From a virus: a stretch of DNA of 53,521 bases. Under the pieces are notes generated by a model. The model saw only the letters and a list, made by a program, of their open reading frames with translations. It ran no database searches and was not told the DNA's origin. The stretch spans positions 1 through 53,521 of IMG/VR virus record IMGVR_UViG_3300020281_000034. One strand, 5' to 3'. A program made the position numbers and the translations under genes. Positions 21,488 through 28,319 of the stretch are shown piece by piece; the first letter of the stretch is position 1; every line of letters starts with the position of its first letter.

Positions 21488-21577
21488 ACAAAAAACCCTC
21501 AGAAGAGGGTTTTCGCTTGTCGTGGGTTATTAGATTTTAGAGAGTGAGAGAGAGAGGACTAACAATCCCACGACACA
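21488..21577 (-). ncRNA. stand-alone small RNA with pyrimidine-rich loop, about 90 nt
   Basis: Own promoter (21584-21612) and terminator (stem 21492-21500 with 21505-21513, T run). The body is one long hairpin. UGUCGUGGG pairs with CCCACGACA (21575-21567 with 21526-21518). After a bulged A, UUGUUAG pairs with CUAAUAA using a G-U pair that exists only in the minus-strand RNA. The 25-nt loop is UCCUCUCUCUCUCACUCUCU plus AAAAU. The loop is complementary to AGAGAG(G)-type leaders of phage genes. No coding capacity beyond 13 codons. Confidence 0.65.
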
Positions 21578-21583
21578 TGGATT

Positions 21584-21612
21584 AGACTATCATATCATAA
21601 TATAAATGTCAA
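21584..21612 (-). promoter_or_regulatory. sigma70-like promoter of the pyrimidine-loop RNA
   Basis: TTGACA (21607-21612), 17-nt spacer ending TGA (extended -10), TAGTCT (21584-21589). The -10 is weaker than at the other promoters and there is no ACGAATCA octamer, so its control may differ. Confidence 0.6.
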
Positions 21613-21618
21613 TAGTTT

Positions 21619-22074
21619 TTAATCCATTAACTCAAAATGTGGCCCATCAATAAATGGCCTTCTACCTTGTGAACGTCTTAAATCAATATATGCGTTCATA
21701 GCATCTTCCATTGTACCATCCCAATCTCGCATATCATTAATGTGCCATGCAGCTCCCCAACGCACTTGTACACCTTCTTGAATAGCTGCTTCTTTCATTG
21801 CATCTGCAAGATCATCATAAAGGTTCAATTCCCATGATCCCCTTGAACCAACATAGGCCATGAGGTCAACTGCTTTACCCTCTAAATGTTTACTCTTCAT
21901 TGTTTGACTTGCGCCTTTCGCTACAAGCTCTTTTTGTTGTGCTTCGGTTCTTAAACCTTGAATCACGCCAAAGTCAGTTTTTGTCAATCCTATGGCAGTT
22001 TTGACAACTCTTTGCATACGCTCATCAACACCCTCTAGTTTATCTAGTGATCTTTGTGATAATTTAAATGCCAT
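21619..22074 (-). CDS. M15-family peptidase, L-alanyl-D-glutamate endopeptidase-like
   Basis: 151 residues. SKHLEGKAVDL (H63 and D70) and GPHFEL (H146) give the zinc ligands of the VanY/M15 superfamily. QGLRTEAQQKELVAKGAS is the usual N-terminal block of phage LAG-type endolysins. It would cut the peptide stems of peptidoglycan. No signal peptide, so release needs a holin. GGAG precedes the ATG. It is one of two cell wall enzymes in the window. Confidence 0.88.
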   Translation of the reverse strand: MAFKLSQRSLDKLEGVDERMQRVVKTAIGLTKTDFGVIQGLRTEAQQKELVAKGASQTMKSKHLEGKAVDLMAYVGSRGSWELNLYDDLADAMKEAAIQEGVQVRWGAAWHINDMRDWDGTMEDAMNAYIDLRRSQGRRPFIDGPHFELMD

Positions 22075-22076
22075 TT

Positions 22077-22529
22077 TTAACTCCTACTAAAATTATCGTT
22101 CCAATTAAACGCTTCTTTGACAACAGCTGCAGATAATCCTTTATACACTTGATGTAATCTTTTATCTTTTGTGTTAATTACCAACTCTGCTTCTGATTTA
22201 TGTAATCCTTCAAGTAATTGTATAAACATATCTTCTCGTCTAAATTGTGGTAATGGATCGTTACCACCTTTTACATAATTATATAATTTTCTTGCTTCTT
22301 TTGCAAGAACTGTATGTTCTGTTCCTTCTTCTGATTCATTTGCTTTGTATGGAACATCACCTTTTGGAAGTTTCCATTCAATTTTCGGATCAAAAGAACC
22401 TTTTAGTATCATTCTCAATGGTTCACTATCATGTTCTTTGAGAATTGCAACCTTTTTATCTTTTGTTTTTGCATTATTTACTTTCTTTAAAACTTCAGAA
22501 AGTAGTGGTGTATATGTTTTTACGGCCAT
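22077..22529 (-). CDS. conserved T4-like phage protein
   Basis: 150 residues from the ATG at 22529, which has GGAG 9 nt upstream and follows the RNase H stop. Blocks of interest are SEPLRMILKGSFDPKIEWKLPKGDVPYKANE and LYNYVKGG...RREDMFIQLLEGLHKSEAELVINTKDKRLHQVYKGLSAAVVKEAFNW. The family is widespread beside RNase H in T4-like marine phages. No demonstrated function that I know. Confidence 0.7.
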   Translation of the reverse strand: MAVKTYTPLLSEVLKKVNNAKTKDKKVAILKEHDSEPLRMILKGSFDPKIEWKLPKGDVPYKANESEEGTEHTVLAKEARKLYNYVKGGNDPLPQFRREDMFIQLLEGLHKSEAELVINTKDKRLHQVYKGLSAAVVKEAFNWNDNFSRS

Positions 22530-22530
22530 A

Positions 22531-23397
22531 TTAAAAATCTCCAATATCGTTCATAAGATTTCTCAATCTTTTTTGTATAAAATAATTTAGTAGATTTGAT
22601 CTTTCACCTTTTGGTGGTTTGCGATATTCAATCATTATTTCTCTTTTCACATCTTTTGGAATACATTCTAAATCAATTAAAGTTTTATTTCTTTGATAGT
22701 TTCTTAATTGTTCTGCATTACAAAAATCTTCTGGTTCTTGTTTGGACATAAGAATTGAATCTTTTCTTTTCTTACTAAAAGGTTTTTGTCTTAATCCATC
22801 AACAAAAGTATTATCTGGTGATAAGATATTTGGAATACTATCGCTTCTATCTCCTACTAATATATGTTCTTTTATATATAGGTAGGGATCAATACCATTG
22901 ATAAACTTCTTGTTTACAGGGCTGTATTGTGTAACAAAGTTATACTTTTGTAGTTGTATAAAATCTTTGTCACTAGATAATATTAGTACTTTCTCATATT
23001 CATTTGGTGTTTGATTGATATGCATACAAATAGTTGCAATACAATCATCTGCTTCTGCACCATCAACTTCTATTACTTTATATGGAAAGTTTTCTCTAAT
23101 CTCATCACGAATAGTATTTAATGTTTCAAATATTAAATTCCAATCCAGACCAGAGTTGGCTCTGTCTTTCTTTCGATTAGATTTATAGTTTGGAAAATAA
23201 TCTCTTCTCCAATATCTTTTGTTATCATAACATAATACTAGTTCTCCAAATTCTTCAAAGAACTTAGCTCTATACATTCTTAAAGAATTGAGAACCATGT
23301 GTCTAACAAGATTCTCATCTACATCATTTTGTCTTTTAGAACCAACTTGCATCATAAGATTACTGATGGTTACTTGATTCATATCAACTAATATCAT
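22531..23397 (-). CDS. rnh: RNase H / flap 5'-3' exonuclease (T4 Rnh-like)
   Basis: 288 residues (T4 RNase H is 305). The metal-binding carboxylates appear in MILVDMNQ, VDGAEADDCIA (111-121) and LSSDKDFIQLQ (140-150). The helix-hairpin-helix region starts at LVGDRSDSIPNI. RWRRDYFPNYKSNRKKDR-like basic segment contacts DNA. It removes primers and flaps on the lagging strand with gp32, gp59 and gp61, all encoded here. Confidence 0.9.
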   Translation of the reverse strand: MILVDMNQVTISNLMMQVGSKRQNDVDENLVRHMVLNSLRMYRAKFFEEFGELVLCYDNKRYWRRDYFPNYKSNRKKDRANSGLDWNLIFETLNTIRDEIRENFPYKVIEVDGAEADDCIATICMHINQTPNEYEKVLILSSDKDFIQLQKYNFVTQYSPVNKKFINGIDPYLYIKEHILVGDRSDSIPNILSPDNTFVDGLRQKPFSKKRKDSILMSKQEPEDFCNAEQLRNYQRNKTLIDLECIPKDVKREIMIEYRKPPKGERSNLLNYFIQKRLRNLMNDIGDF

Positions 23398-23406
23398 AAT
23401 ACATTC

Positions 23407-23640
23407 CTAGTGTAGTGTTTCTTTCTCTGCTCCTAGTTCAGTTGAGTGATCTACTATCATAGCCATCAAACTTATAAACTCTTTTTCAGACAACACTTCT
23501 TTATATATGCGTGTTGCTGTTGCTTGCATTATGCCTGCAATTTCTAATAGACTAATATTCTTTTTTACAACTAGTTCTTCGACTAATTTTATAATATCTG
23601 CGTGAGCTTCTTCAAATCTTTCTACACGACCCTTTTCCAT
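23407..23640 (-). CDS. hypothetical helical protein
   Basis: 77 residues, all helix by composition (RFEEAHADIIKLVEELVVKKNISLLEIAGIMQATATRIYKEVL). It overlaps the upstream gene by 19 nt. Pattern suggests a small regulatory or adaptor protein; no family is recognised. Confidence 0.6.
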   Translation of the reverse strand: MEKGRVERFEEAHADIIKLVEELVVKKNISLLEIAGIMQATATRIYKEVLSEKEFISLMAMIVDHSTELGAEKETLH

Positions 23641-24011
23641 CTTACTCTCTTTTCTTGATATTCACCATAAAAATCATCACACCAATCACCATGTTTTAGA
23701 TAGTATTCACAGTTACGAATATAACCCTCAATACTAGCAGCTCTTGAGATTGCACCTTTGATATTATCTCTTACAGCTTTTCTTTCGACTGTAAGTAATT
23801 CTTTTTGAGTCTTAATCCACTTACGAATATTCTTTAGACAAAGAATATGATCGTCTGGTAAGTTAATAACTTCCTTTGCAATATTTTTATATTGAGGTGG
23901 ATTTTCTCTCAACCTCTTCTCCCTTGCCTTTGCAAGTCTTTCAGTTGCAGCTATTCTTTGTTCAACCGACATTGGTTTTCTTGGTTTCTTAAATTTTTTC
24001 ACAGTATTCAT
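23622..24011 (-). CDS. conserved marine phage protein
   Basis: 129 residues. Basic N-terminus (KKFKKPRKPMSVEQRIAATERLAKAREKRLREN), then a helical middle and a conserved-looking end (YIRNCEYYLKHGDWCDDFYGEYQEKRVRWKRVV). I have an impression of this family in cyanophage and pelagiphage genomes but know no function. Leader AAGAGAGG before the ATG. Confidence 0.6.
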   Translation of the reverse strand: MNTVKKFKKPRKPMSVEQRIAATERLAKAREKRLRENPPQYKNIAKEVINLPDDHILCLKNIRKWIKTQKELLTVERKAVRDNIKGAISRAASIEGYIRNCEYYLKHGDWCDDFYGEYQEKRVRWKRVV

Positions 24012-24022
24012 TATAACCTCTC

Positions 24023-24268
24023 TTATAATCTCTCTTCTAATTCTTTTTGTAATTTACGTTTGTATCTGCGTATTGCAGCCGCTTTCTCTTTCCTACGTTT
24101 CTCACCTCTGGATTGAAAGTAAGTTTTCTCACGCAGTTCTTGAATAATACCCTCTTTGACAAGACGCTTTCTAAGAACACGCAATGCACCATTTACATCA
24201 TTGTTGCGAACAGATACAGATAAACCTTTTGGTTCATCTGTTTTATTTGATTTCTTTTTATATTTCAT
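24023..24268 (-). CDS. rpsU: ribosomal protein bS21
   Basis: 81 residues. VSVRNNDVNGALRVLRKRLVKEGIIQELREKTYFQSRGEKRRKEKAAAIRRYKRKL is bS21 from the first strand through the two basic helices, with a short Lys-rich N-terminal extension. bS21 sits at the 30S platform next to the anti-Shine-Dalgarno end of 16S rRNA and helps mRNA selection. Phage-borne copies are thought to steer ribosomes to phage messages. A late promoter lies exactly 5 nt before the ATG, and no Shine-Dalgarno sequence is present. Confidence 0.92.
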   Translation of the reverse strand: MKYKKKSNKTDEPKGLSVSVRNNDVNGALRVLRKRLVKEGIIQELREKTYFQSRGEKRRKEKAAAIRRYKRKLQKELEERL

Positions 24269-24273
24269 ACTAG

Positions 24274-24281
24274 TATTTATA
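24274..24281 (-). promoter_or_regulatory. T4-type late promoter 5 nt before bS21
   Basis: An exact TATAAATA, then CTAGT, then the bS21 ATG. The spacing is identical to the promoter at 7498-7505 and places the predicted transcript start at the ATG. Confidence 0.65.
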
Positions 24282-24576
24282 ATAAGTAATTGGGAGTTAA
24301 CCCTTTCTCATATTCTTCATGTATCTCAATAATCTTGTATGCTTCAATACAAGCAGCTTCTAAAAGGTCATGAGCACCATCTGATGTTTTAAACCCATAC
24401 TCATCTGCAAAGTCCATTGAAGAAGAAGTTCTGAAGTACTCTCCAAAACCATAGTTCGCAAGACAATTTGCAAGTTCATTAACATGATTGGAAGAACAAA
24501 CAATCTCGTTGCTTCCATCATCTTCATAGTTATGCAATTCTAATTTACCTTCGTTACAACTCAAATATGAAATCAT
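24277..24576 (-). CDS. hypothetical acidic protein
   Basis: 99 residues, acidic with four Cys (YLSCNEG, IVCSS, ANCLANYG, EAACIEAY). It is the first gene behind the promoter at 24607-24635, with leader AGAGAGAAAGG. It overlaps the late promoter of bS21. No family is recognised. Confidence 0.6.
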   Translation of the reverse strand: MISYLSCNEGKLELHNYEDDGSNEIVCSSNHVNELANCLANYGFGEYFRTSSSMDFADEYGFKTSDGAHDLLEAACIEAYKIIEIHEEYEKGLTPNYLL

Positions 24577-24599
24577 TAATAATACCTTTCTCTCTGTTT

Positions 24600-24635
24600 A
24601 CGAATCATAATACCATTTTCTGCATATGGAGTCAA
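24600..24635 (-). promoter_or_regulatory. sigma70-like promoter with ACGAATCA octamer
   Basis: TTGACT (24630-24635), 17-nt spacer ending TGG, TATTAT (24607-24612), followed at once by GATTCGT. The octamer is at 24600-24607. It drives the acidic 99-residue gene and, by read-through, bS21. Confidence 0.75.
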
Positions 24636-24644
24636 CCCCCCAAA

Positions 24645-24675
24645 CAAAAAAAAGTGCCCCGAAAGACACTTTTTT
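24645..24675 (-). terminator. intrinsic terminator after pstS
   Basis: Stem AAAAAAGTG/CACTTTTTT around a 10-nt loop, with T runs on either strand. It lies between the pstS stop (24700) and the next promoter. Confidence 0.75.
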
Positions 24676-24699
24676 CTAGTAGTGGTAAAAATGTAACTA

Positions 24700-25653
24700 C
24701 TATTCTATAGTAATTAAACCAGCTTCTTCTAGTGGCCCACCAGCTACAGTAAGTGATTTAAAATATTCATCAAACTCTGAAATGCCTGGTATGATACCCA
24801 TGTGTTCTTTCTTTAAGTAATAGAATAAAGGTCTGGAAACTTTATAAGAACCATCTGCAATACTATCAAAAGATGGTTCAACACCATCTACAACAGCACC
24901 ATGTACTTTATCTCTATTTTGATCTAAGAAAGAAAAACCAAAAACACCAAAACGATTAGCGTCTTTAGTTAATTTCTCAACTATAAGATTATCATTTTCA
25001 CCCATTTCAGTAACAAGACCATCTTCTCTTAATCCAGAGCAACGAGCTTTATATCCATCATCACCTTTTTTAGGCATATCATAGATTTTCTTACATACTG
25101 AATGTAATACTAATTCTACGAAAGCATCTCTTGTACCAGATGATGGTGGTGGCACCATAACATCAATCTTTATATGTGGAAGATTAGGATTAATATTATC
25201 CCAATATAGATAACCATTGTCAACCCATTTACCATTAGATAAAACTTTATAAGCAACAGCTTTAAATATTTCTTCTTTGGTTAAAGAAAATTGTGTAGAA
25301 CTATTAGAATTTGCAAACACTATACCATCAAATCCTATTAATCTTTCTATTGGTGTAACGCCATTTGAAGTACATAGTTCAACTTCACTTGATTTAATGG
25401 CTCTACTTGCATTTGTTATATCTGGAGTATCAGTTCCTATCCCTTTACAGAATAATTTCATTCCACCACCAGAACCAGTGGATTCAACGACTGGCACATT
25501 AAATTCTGTACCTTTACCGAATTTTTCAGCTACTATTGTAGAAAATGGAAAAACAGTTGATGACCCCACAATAGAAAGTGTGTCACGAGCAATTGCGCTA
25601 TTCGTTATAAATAATAAGATAGCTGCAGTTATTGTAGTTATGTATGTTTTCAT
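24700..25653 (-). CDS. pstS: phosphate ABC transporter substrate-binding protein PstS
   Basis: 317 residues with a signal peptide (MKTYITTITAAILLFITNSAIA). SIVGSSTVFPFST, ESTGSGGGMKLFC, SRAIKSSE and SSGTRDAFVELV are the phosphate-binding loops of PstS. It would work in the periplasm with the host PstCAB transporter, raising phosphate uptake in infected cells. AAGGAGGCAAAC is a strong ribosome-binding site. Upstream lie a terminator-like hairpin and a possible PHO-box promoter. The neighbour is a second periplasmic binding protein. Confidence 0.93.
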   Translation of the reverse strand: MKTYITTITAAILLFITNSAIARDTLSIVGSSTVFPFSTIVAEKFGKGTEFNVPVVESTGSGGGMKLFCKGIGTDTPDITNASRAIKSSEVELCTSNGVTPIERLIGFDGIVFANSNSSTQFSLTKEEIFKAVAYKVLSNGKWVDNGYLYWDNINPNLPHIKIDVMVPPPSSGTRDAFVELVLHSVCKKIYDMPKKGDDGYKARCSGLREDGLVTEMGENDNLIVEKLTKDANRFGVFGFSFLDQNRDKVHGAVVDGVEPSFDSIADGSYKVSRPLFYYLKKEHMGIIPGISEFDEYFKSLTVAGGPLEEAGLITIE

Positions 25654-25682
25654 GTTTGCCTCCTTAGTCTAAAAATGTGAAA

Positions 25683-25717
25683 ACAAAAAATATAGGGAGA
25701 ACCCAATTCTCCCTATA
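25683..25717 (-). terminator. strong intrinsic terminator, possible pstS attenuator
   Basis: A perfect 11-bp stem (25691-25701 with 25707-25717), 5-nt loop, then a T run on the minus strand. It ends the BMP-protein transcript. It also lies downstream of the candidate pstS promoter (25734-25760) and upstream of the pstS start, so it would interrupt transcripts from that promoter unless bypassed. Confidence 0.8.
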
Positions 25718-25733
25718 CTTTATATAGTTTACT

Positions 25734-25760
25734 ATTATAAACTTGTCACAAAAGTTTCAC
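25734..25760 (-). promoter_or_regulatory. candidate phosphate-responsive promoter of pstS
   Basis: TATAAT at 25734-25739 has no good -35. In place of the -35 are two 7-mers 11 nt apart, TTGTCAC and GTTTCAC on the plus strand (25743-25749, 25754-25760), resembling the direct repeats of a PHO box (CTGTCAT-N4-CTGTCAT). Orientation is opposite to the usual one, and matches are 5/7 and 4/7, so this is tentative. Confidence 0.35.
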
Positions 25761-25762
25761 AA

Positions 25763-26779
25763 TTAATTTGGATTTGGTGCATCTATGCCAGGAAGATACT
25801 TAGACATTCCTAATAGTTCACCTACAGTAAACTTTCCATCAAATGGATCTAGTTCACCATCATTTATTTGTTTCGTAATTTTTATTGCAATATCAGCAAC
25901 ATCTTTAGGCATATTTGTCATTGGAGCCATTTCTACCATTCCAGTATCCATACCACCCCAAGTGTCTGAAGATTCCCAAGTACCATCTAATGCAGCCTGT
26001 ATTCTCTTAATGTAATAAGGGCCCCATTGATCTATGATTGAAGTTAATTGTGTATTTGGTGCAAAACTAATCATATCTGACGCTTGACCGAAACCTTTTA
26101 TACCTAACTCTTCTGCAACTGATAATGGTGCAGTTGAGTCTGTATGTTGTGTAATAATATCAGCACCTTGATTAATCAATGCTTTAGCTGCATCTGCTTC
26201 TTTTGCTGGATCATACCAAGTATTAACCCATACAACATCTATGTCAAAATCTGGATTTACAGAAGTCGCACCTAAGTAAAACGCATTGATACCACGAATA
26301 ACTTCTGGAATTGGAAATGATGCAATATACCCTGCTTTTCCTTCTTTACTCATATGTCCAGCGATAACACCTTGAACATATCTACCCTCATAGAACTTAG
26401 AAGAATATACTGACATATTGTCAGCAGTTTTATATCCAGTTGCGTGTTCAAACTTTACATTTGGAAATTTCTTTGCAACATTTAACATTTGTTCCATGTA
26501 ACCAAATGATGTCGCAAATATAATGTCAACACCATTCATAGCCATTTGTGTCATAACTCTTTCTGCGTCAGGCCCATACTTGACACTTTCAACATAAGTT
26601 GTTGTTATATCATCACCAAAATGTTCTTCGGCCATTATTCTTCCTTGATCATGCATATAAGTCCAACCATGATCTCCAACTGGCCCAACATATACAAATC
26701 CAACTTGTATTTTGTCTGCGTATGCAGAAGAAACACTTAATGATAATAGTAGTACTGATAGAATTTTAAACAGTTTCAT
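25763..26779 (-). CDS. BMP-family (PnrA/TmpC/Med-like) substrate-binding protein
   Basis: 338 residues. Signal peptide MKLFKILSVLLLSLSVSSAYA with no lipobox Cys. GFVYVGPVGDHGWTYMHDQG, DIIFATSFGYMEQ, ATGYKTADNMSVYSSKFYEGRYVQGVIAG and YIASFPIPEVIRGINAF are hallmarks of the basic-membrane-protein family. Those characterised bind nucleosides or purines for ABC import. It would feed host transport with nucleosides or another ligand. This is an uncommon phage cargo, next to PstS. It overlaps the following nuclease gene by 4 nt (ATGA). Confidence 0.88.
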   Translation of the reverse strand: MKLFKILSVLLLSLSVSSAYADKIQVGFVYVGPVGDHGWTYMHDQGRIMAEEHFGDDITTTYVESVKYGPDAERVMTQMAMNGVDIIFATSFGYMEQMLNVAKKFPNVKFEHATGYKTADNMSVYSSKFYEGRYVQGVIAGHMSKEGKAGYIASFPIPEVIRGINAFYLGATSVNPDFDIDVVWVNTWYDPAKEADAAKALINQGADIITQHTDSTAPLSVAEELGIKGFGQASDMISFAPNTQLTSIIDQWGPYYIKRIQAALDGTWESSDTWGGMDTGMVEMAPMTNMPKDVADIAIKITKQINDGELDPFDGKFTVGELLGMSKYLPGIDAPNPN

Positions 26780-27135
26780 TTTTTACCTTTCTTTTTCTGA
26801 GGGTTAATTTGATGTATTTTCATAAAATACTCGGCATCAACTACCACAAGGGGAGTCTTACCATTCTTTTTCATAACAACTATGGGTTCATAGTCATTAC
26901 TATTTTCACACGCTTGAGAATAAGCATCCCAAACATTCAATTTCTCCACATTCTTACATTCTATAGAATATGGAAATTTCTTTCTCGCATCACGAGCCAT
27001 GATTAAATCTTCACCACCAGCTCCCATTGAACGAGATTCTATATCTTCTGGATGTACGTTAAGTTCTTCTATTAACTTATCACGTACCCATTGTTGTAAT
27101 CTTCTACCTTTTGCTTTTGCACTTTGCGTTTTCAT
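26776..27135 (-). CDS. PD-(D/E)XK nuclease, Holliday-junction-resolvase-like
   Basis: 119 residues. KGRRLQQWVRDKLIEEL, ESRSMGAGGEDLIM and YSIECKNVEKLNVWDAYSQA place E, D and E-x-K in the order of archaeal-type resolvases and VRR-type nucleases. The end is basic (QKKKGKK). It could resolve recombination or packaging branches (gp49-like role) or cut host DNA. It is transcribed with the BMP gene. Confidence 0.7.
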   Translation of the reverse strand: MKTQSAKAKGRRLQQWVRDKLIEELNVHPEDIESRSMGAGGEDLIMARDARKKFPYSIECKNVEKLNVWDAYSQACENSNDYEPIVVMKKNGKTPLVVVDAEYFMKIHQINPQKKKGKK

Positions 27136-27137
27136 AG

Positions 27138-27302
27138 TTAATCATCACTATCGTAGTATTCCTCATCATACATGAAATCTTCATTATTACTTATAGGTTC
27201 TCCACAAAAAGGACAATATGTAATTTTATAATATTCTTCTTCCATGTCATATTGAATCGTATACTCTACATCACATGATTCACAAACTATTAGTTTTTTC
27301 AT
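27138..27302 (-). CDS. 54-residue zinc-ribbon protein
   Basis: A short frame with two C-x2-C knuckles (CESC at 7-10 and CPFC at 30-33), the spacing of a zinc ribbon, and a very acidic tail (DEEYYDSDD). It starts just after the stop of the DoxX-like gene (TGA then ATG 2 nt on). Such ribbons with acidic tails can contact RNA polymerase or nucleases; the role here is unknown. Confidence 0.65.
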   Translation of the reverse strand: MKKLIVCESCDVEYTIQYDMEEEYYKITYCPFCGEPISNNEDFMYDEEYYDSDD

Positions 27303-27303
27303 C

Positions 27304-27726
27304 TCATGATACTCTGTTACCTCTTAACGCAAAGAACAAACCACCTACCCAAAGAAATACGTGTAGGTTATCGTACAATAAAACATCTATAAAACTTTCA
27401 GGCTCTCCTATCCATATCACACCTGTCATGATACAACACATAGTGATACCACTAAATCTTGTAACCATGTCACCAATCCAATCTTGCATTTCGCTATACA
27501 TCCATGCAGTTGTCAGTATACCACCAATCAATAAACCTATTCCAGATAAAAACTCACCATAGGTTACAAACCACCATACCAATACAGATAAATCATATGA
27601 TGCAGCTTCATCTACATCAACTGGAATTTTCATCCATCCTTGTTGTATAAAAACAATCGCAAGTGGTATTCTCAATAACCAATGTGATTGACAAAACTCT
27701 GGCATATTACTAAGTATCTTTTTCAT
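27304..27726 (-). CDS. DoxX-like membrane protein
   Basis: 140 residues with about four transmembrane helices. The first, LLRIPLAIVFIQQGWMKIP, fits the DoxX pattern (R-x-x-L-G-x-x-F-x-x-G-x-x-K). FLSGIGLLIGGILTTAWM and LHVFLWVGGLFFALRG also fit. DoxX proteins are poorly understood inner-membrane proteins linked to redox or thiol metabolism. It sits between class II RNR and the binding-protein genes. Confidence 0.65.
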   Translation of the reverse strand: MKKILSNMPEFCQSHWLLRIPLAIVFIQQGWMKIPVDVDEAASYDLSVLVWWFVTYGEFLSGIGLLIGGILTTAWMYSEMQDWIGDMVTRFSGITMCCIMTGVIWIGEPESFIDVLLYDNLHVFLWVGGLFFALRGNRVS

Positions 27727-27916
27727 TATTCTCTAATCCATTTCCTACTTTAATTAAATATTCACCATTTAAATCATGTGTTCCACTATTATGTACTGCC
27801 CACCAGAAACAATTCCATAAATTATAACTACCCCCAACCCACCATGGCTGGGGATATTTTTTTGCATCTTCTCTTATTTTTTTCCAATGACCCACGAATA
27901 GTTTAAATCTATTCAT
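27710..27916 (-). CDS. hypothetical Trp-rich protein
   Basis: 68 residues with seven Trp (for example YPQPWWVGGSYNLWNCFWWAVHN), no clear transmembrane span. It overlaps the DoxX-like gene by 17 nt and the upstream membrane-protein gene by 8 nt, so the three are probably made together. Possibly a peripheral membrane partner. No family is recognised. Confidence 0.55.
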   Translation of the reverse strand: MNRFKLFVGHWKKIREDAKKYPQPWWVGGSYNLWNCFWWAVHNSGTHDLNGEYLIKVGNGLENNEKDT

Positions 27917-28319
27917 GTTCTCCGCCTGGATCTTTTGGATCTAGTCTTAGTGTTTTTCCATCTATCACCATAGTTTGTCTTGCTCTTGGATAACTATGAT
28001 AACCTTTTCTTAGTTTAAATACAGTTTGATTTACTGACTCTGGATTCTTTTCTGCTTGATTAAAAACTAAAAAGGTAATCGCAATACCACTAATTAATAC
28101 AATATGTACAACTGCACTAATACCAAACGCAGTTAAACTTCCAATCATAACTGCAAATATACCACTCCACATAAATGCTAATATTAAAAATAACATATGT
28201 GCAACTTGTGGGTGTAATTTTCTTAATGGTGAATGTTCTATTGTCATTACACCTTTCCAACCGAATTTGAATATTTCATATATTGCAAATGGTGGGTATG
28301 CTTTCCAACTATTTTTCAT
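27909..28319 (-). CDS. membrane protein, two transmembrane helices
   Basis: 136 residues. Two hydrophobic helices (LFLILAFMWSGIFAVMIG and AVVHIVLISGIAITFLVF) are followed by a basic cytoplasmic part with GKTLRLDPKDPGGEHE. Overlaps the RNR gene by 4 nt (ATGA). Function unknown. Confidence 0.6.
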   Translation of the reverse strand: MKNSWKAYPPFAIYEIFKFGWKGVMTIEHSPLRKLHPQVAHMLFLILAFMWSGIFAVMIGSLTAFGISAVVHIVLISGIAITFLVFNQAEKNPESVNQTVFKLRKGYHSYPRARQTMVIDGKTLRLDPKDPGGEHE

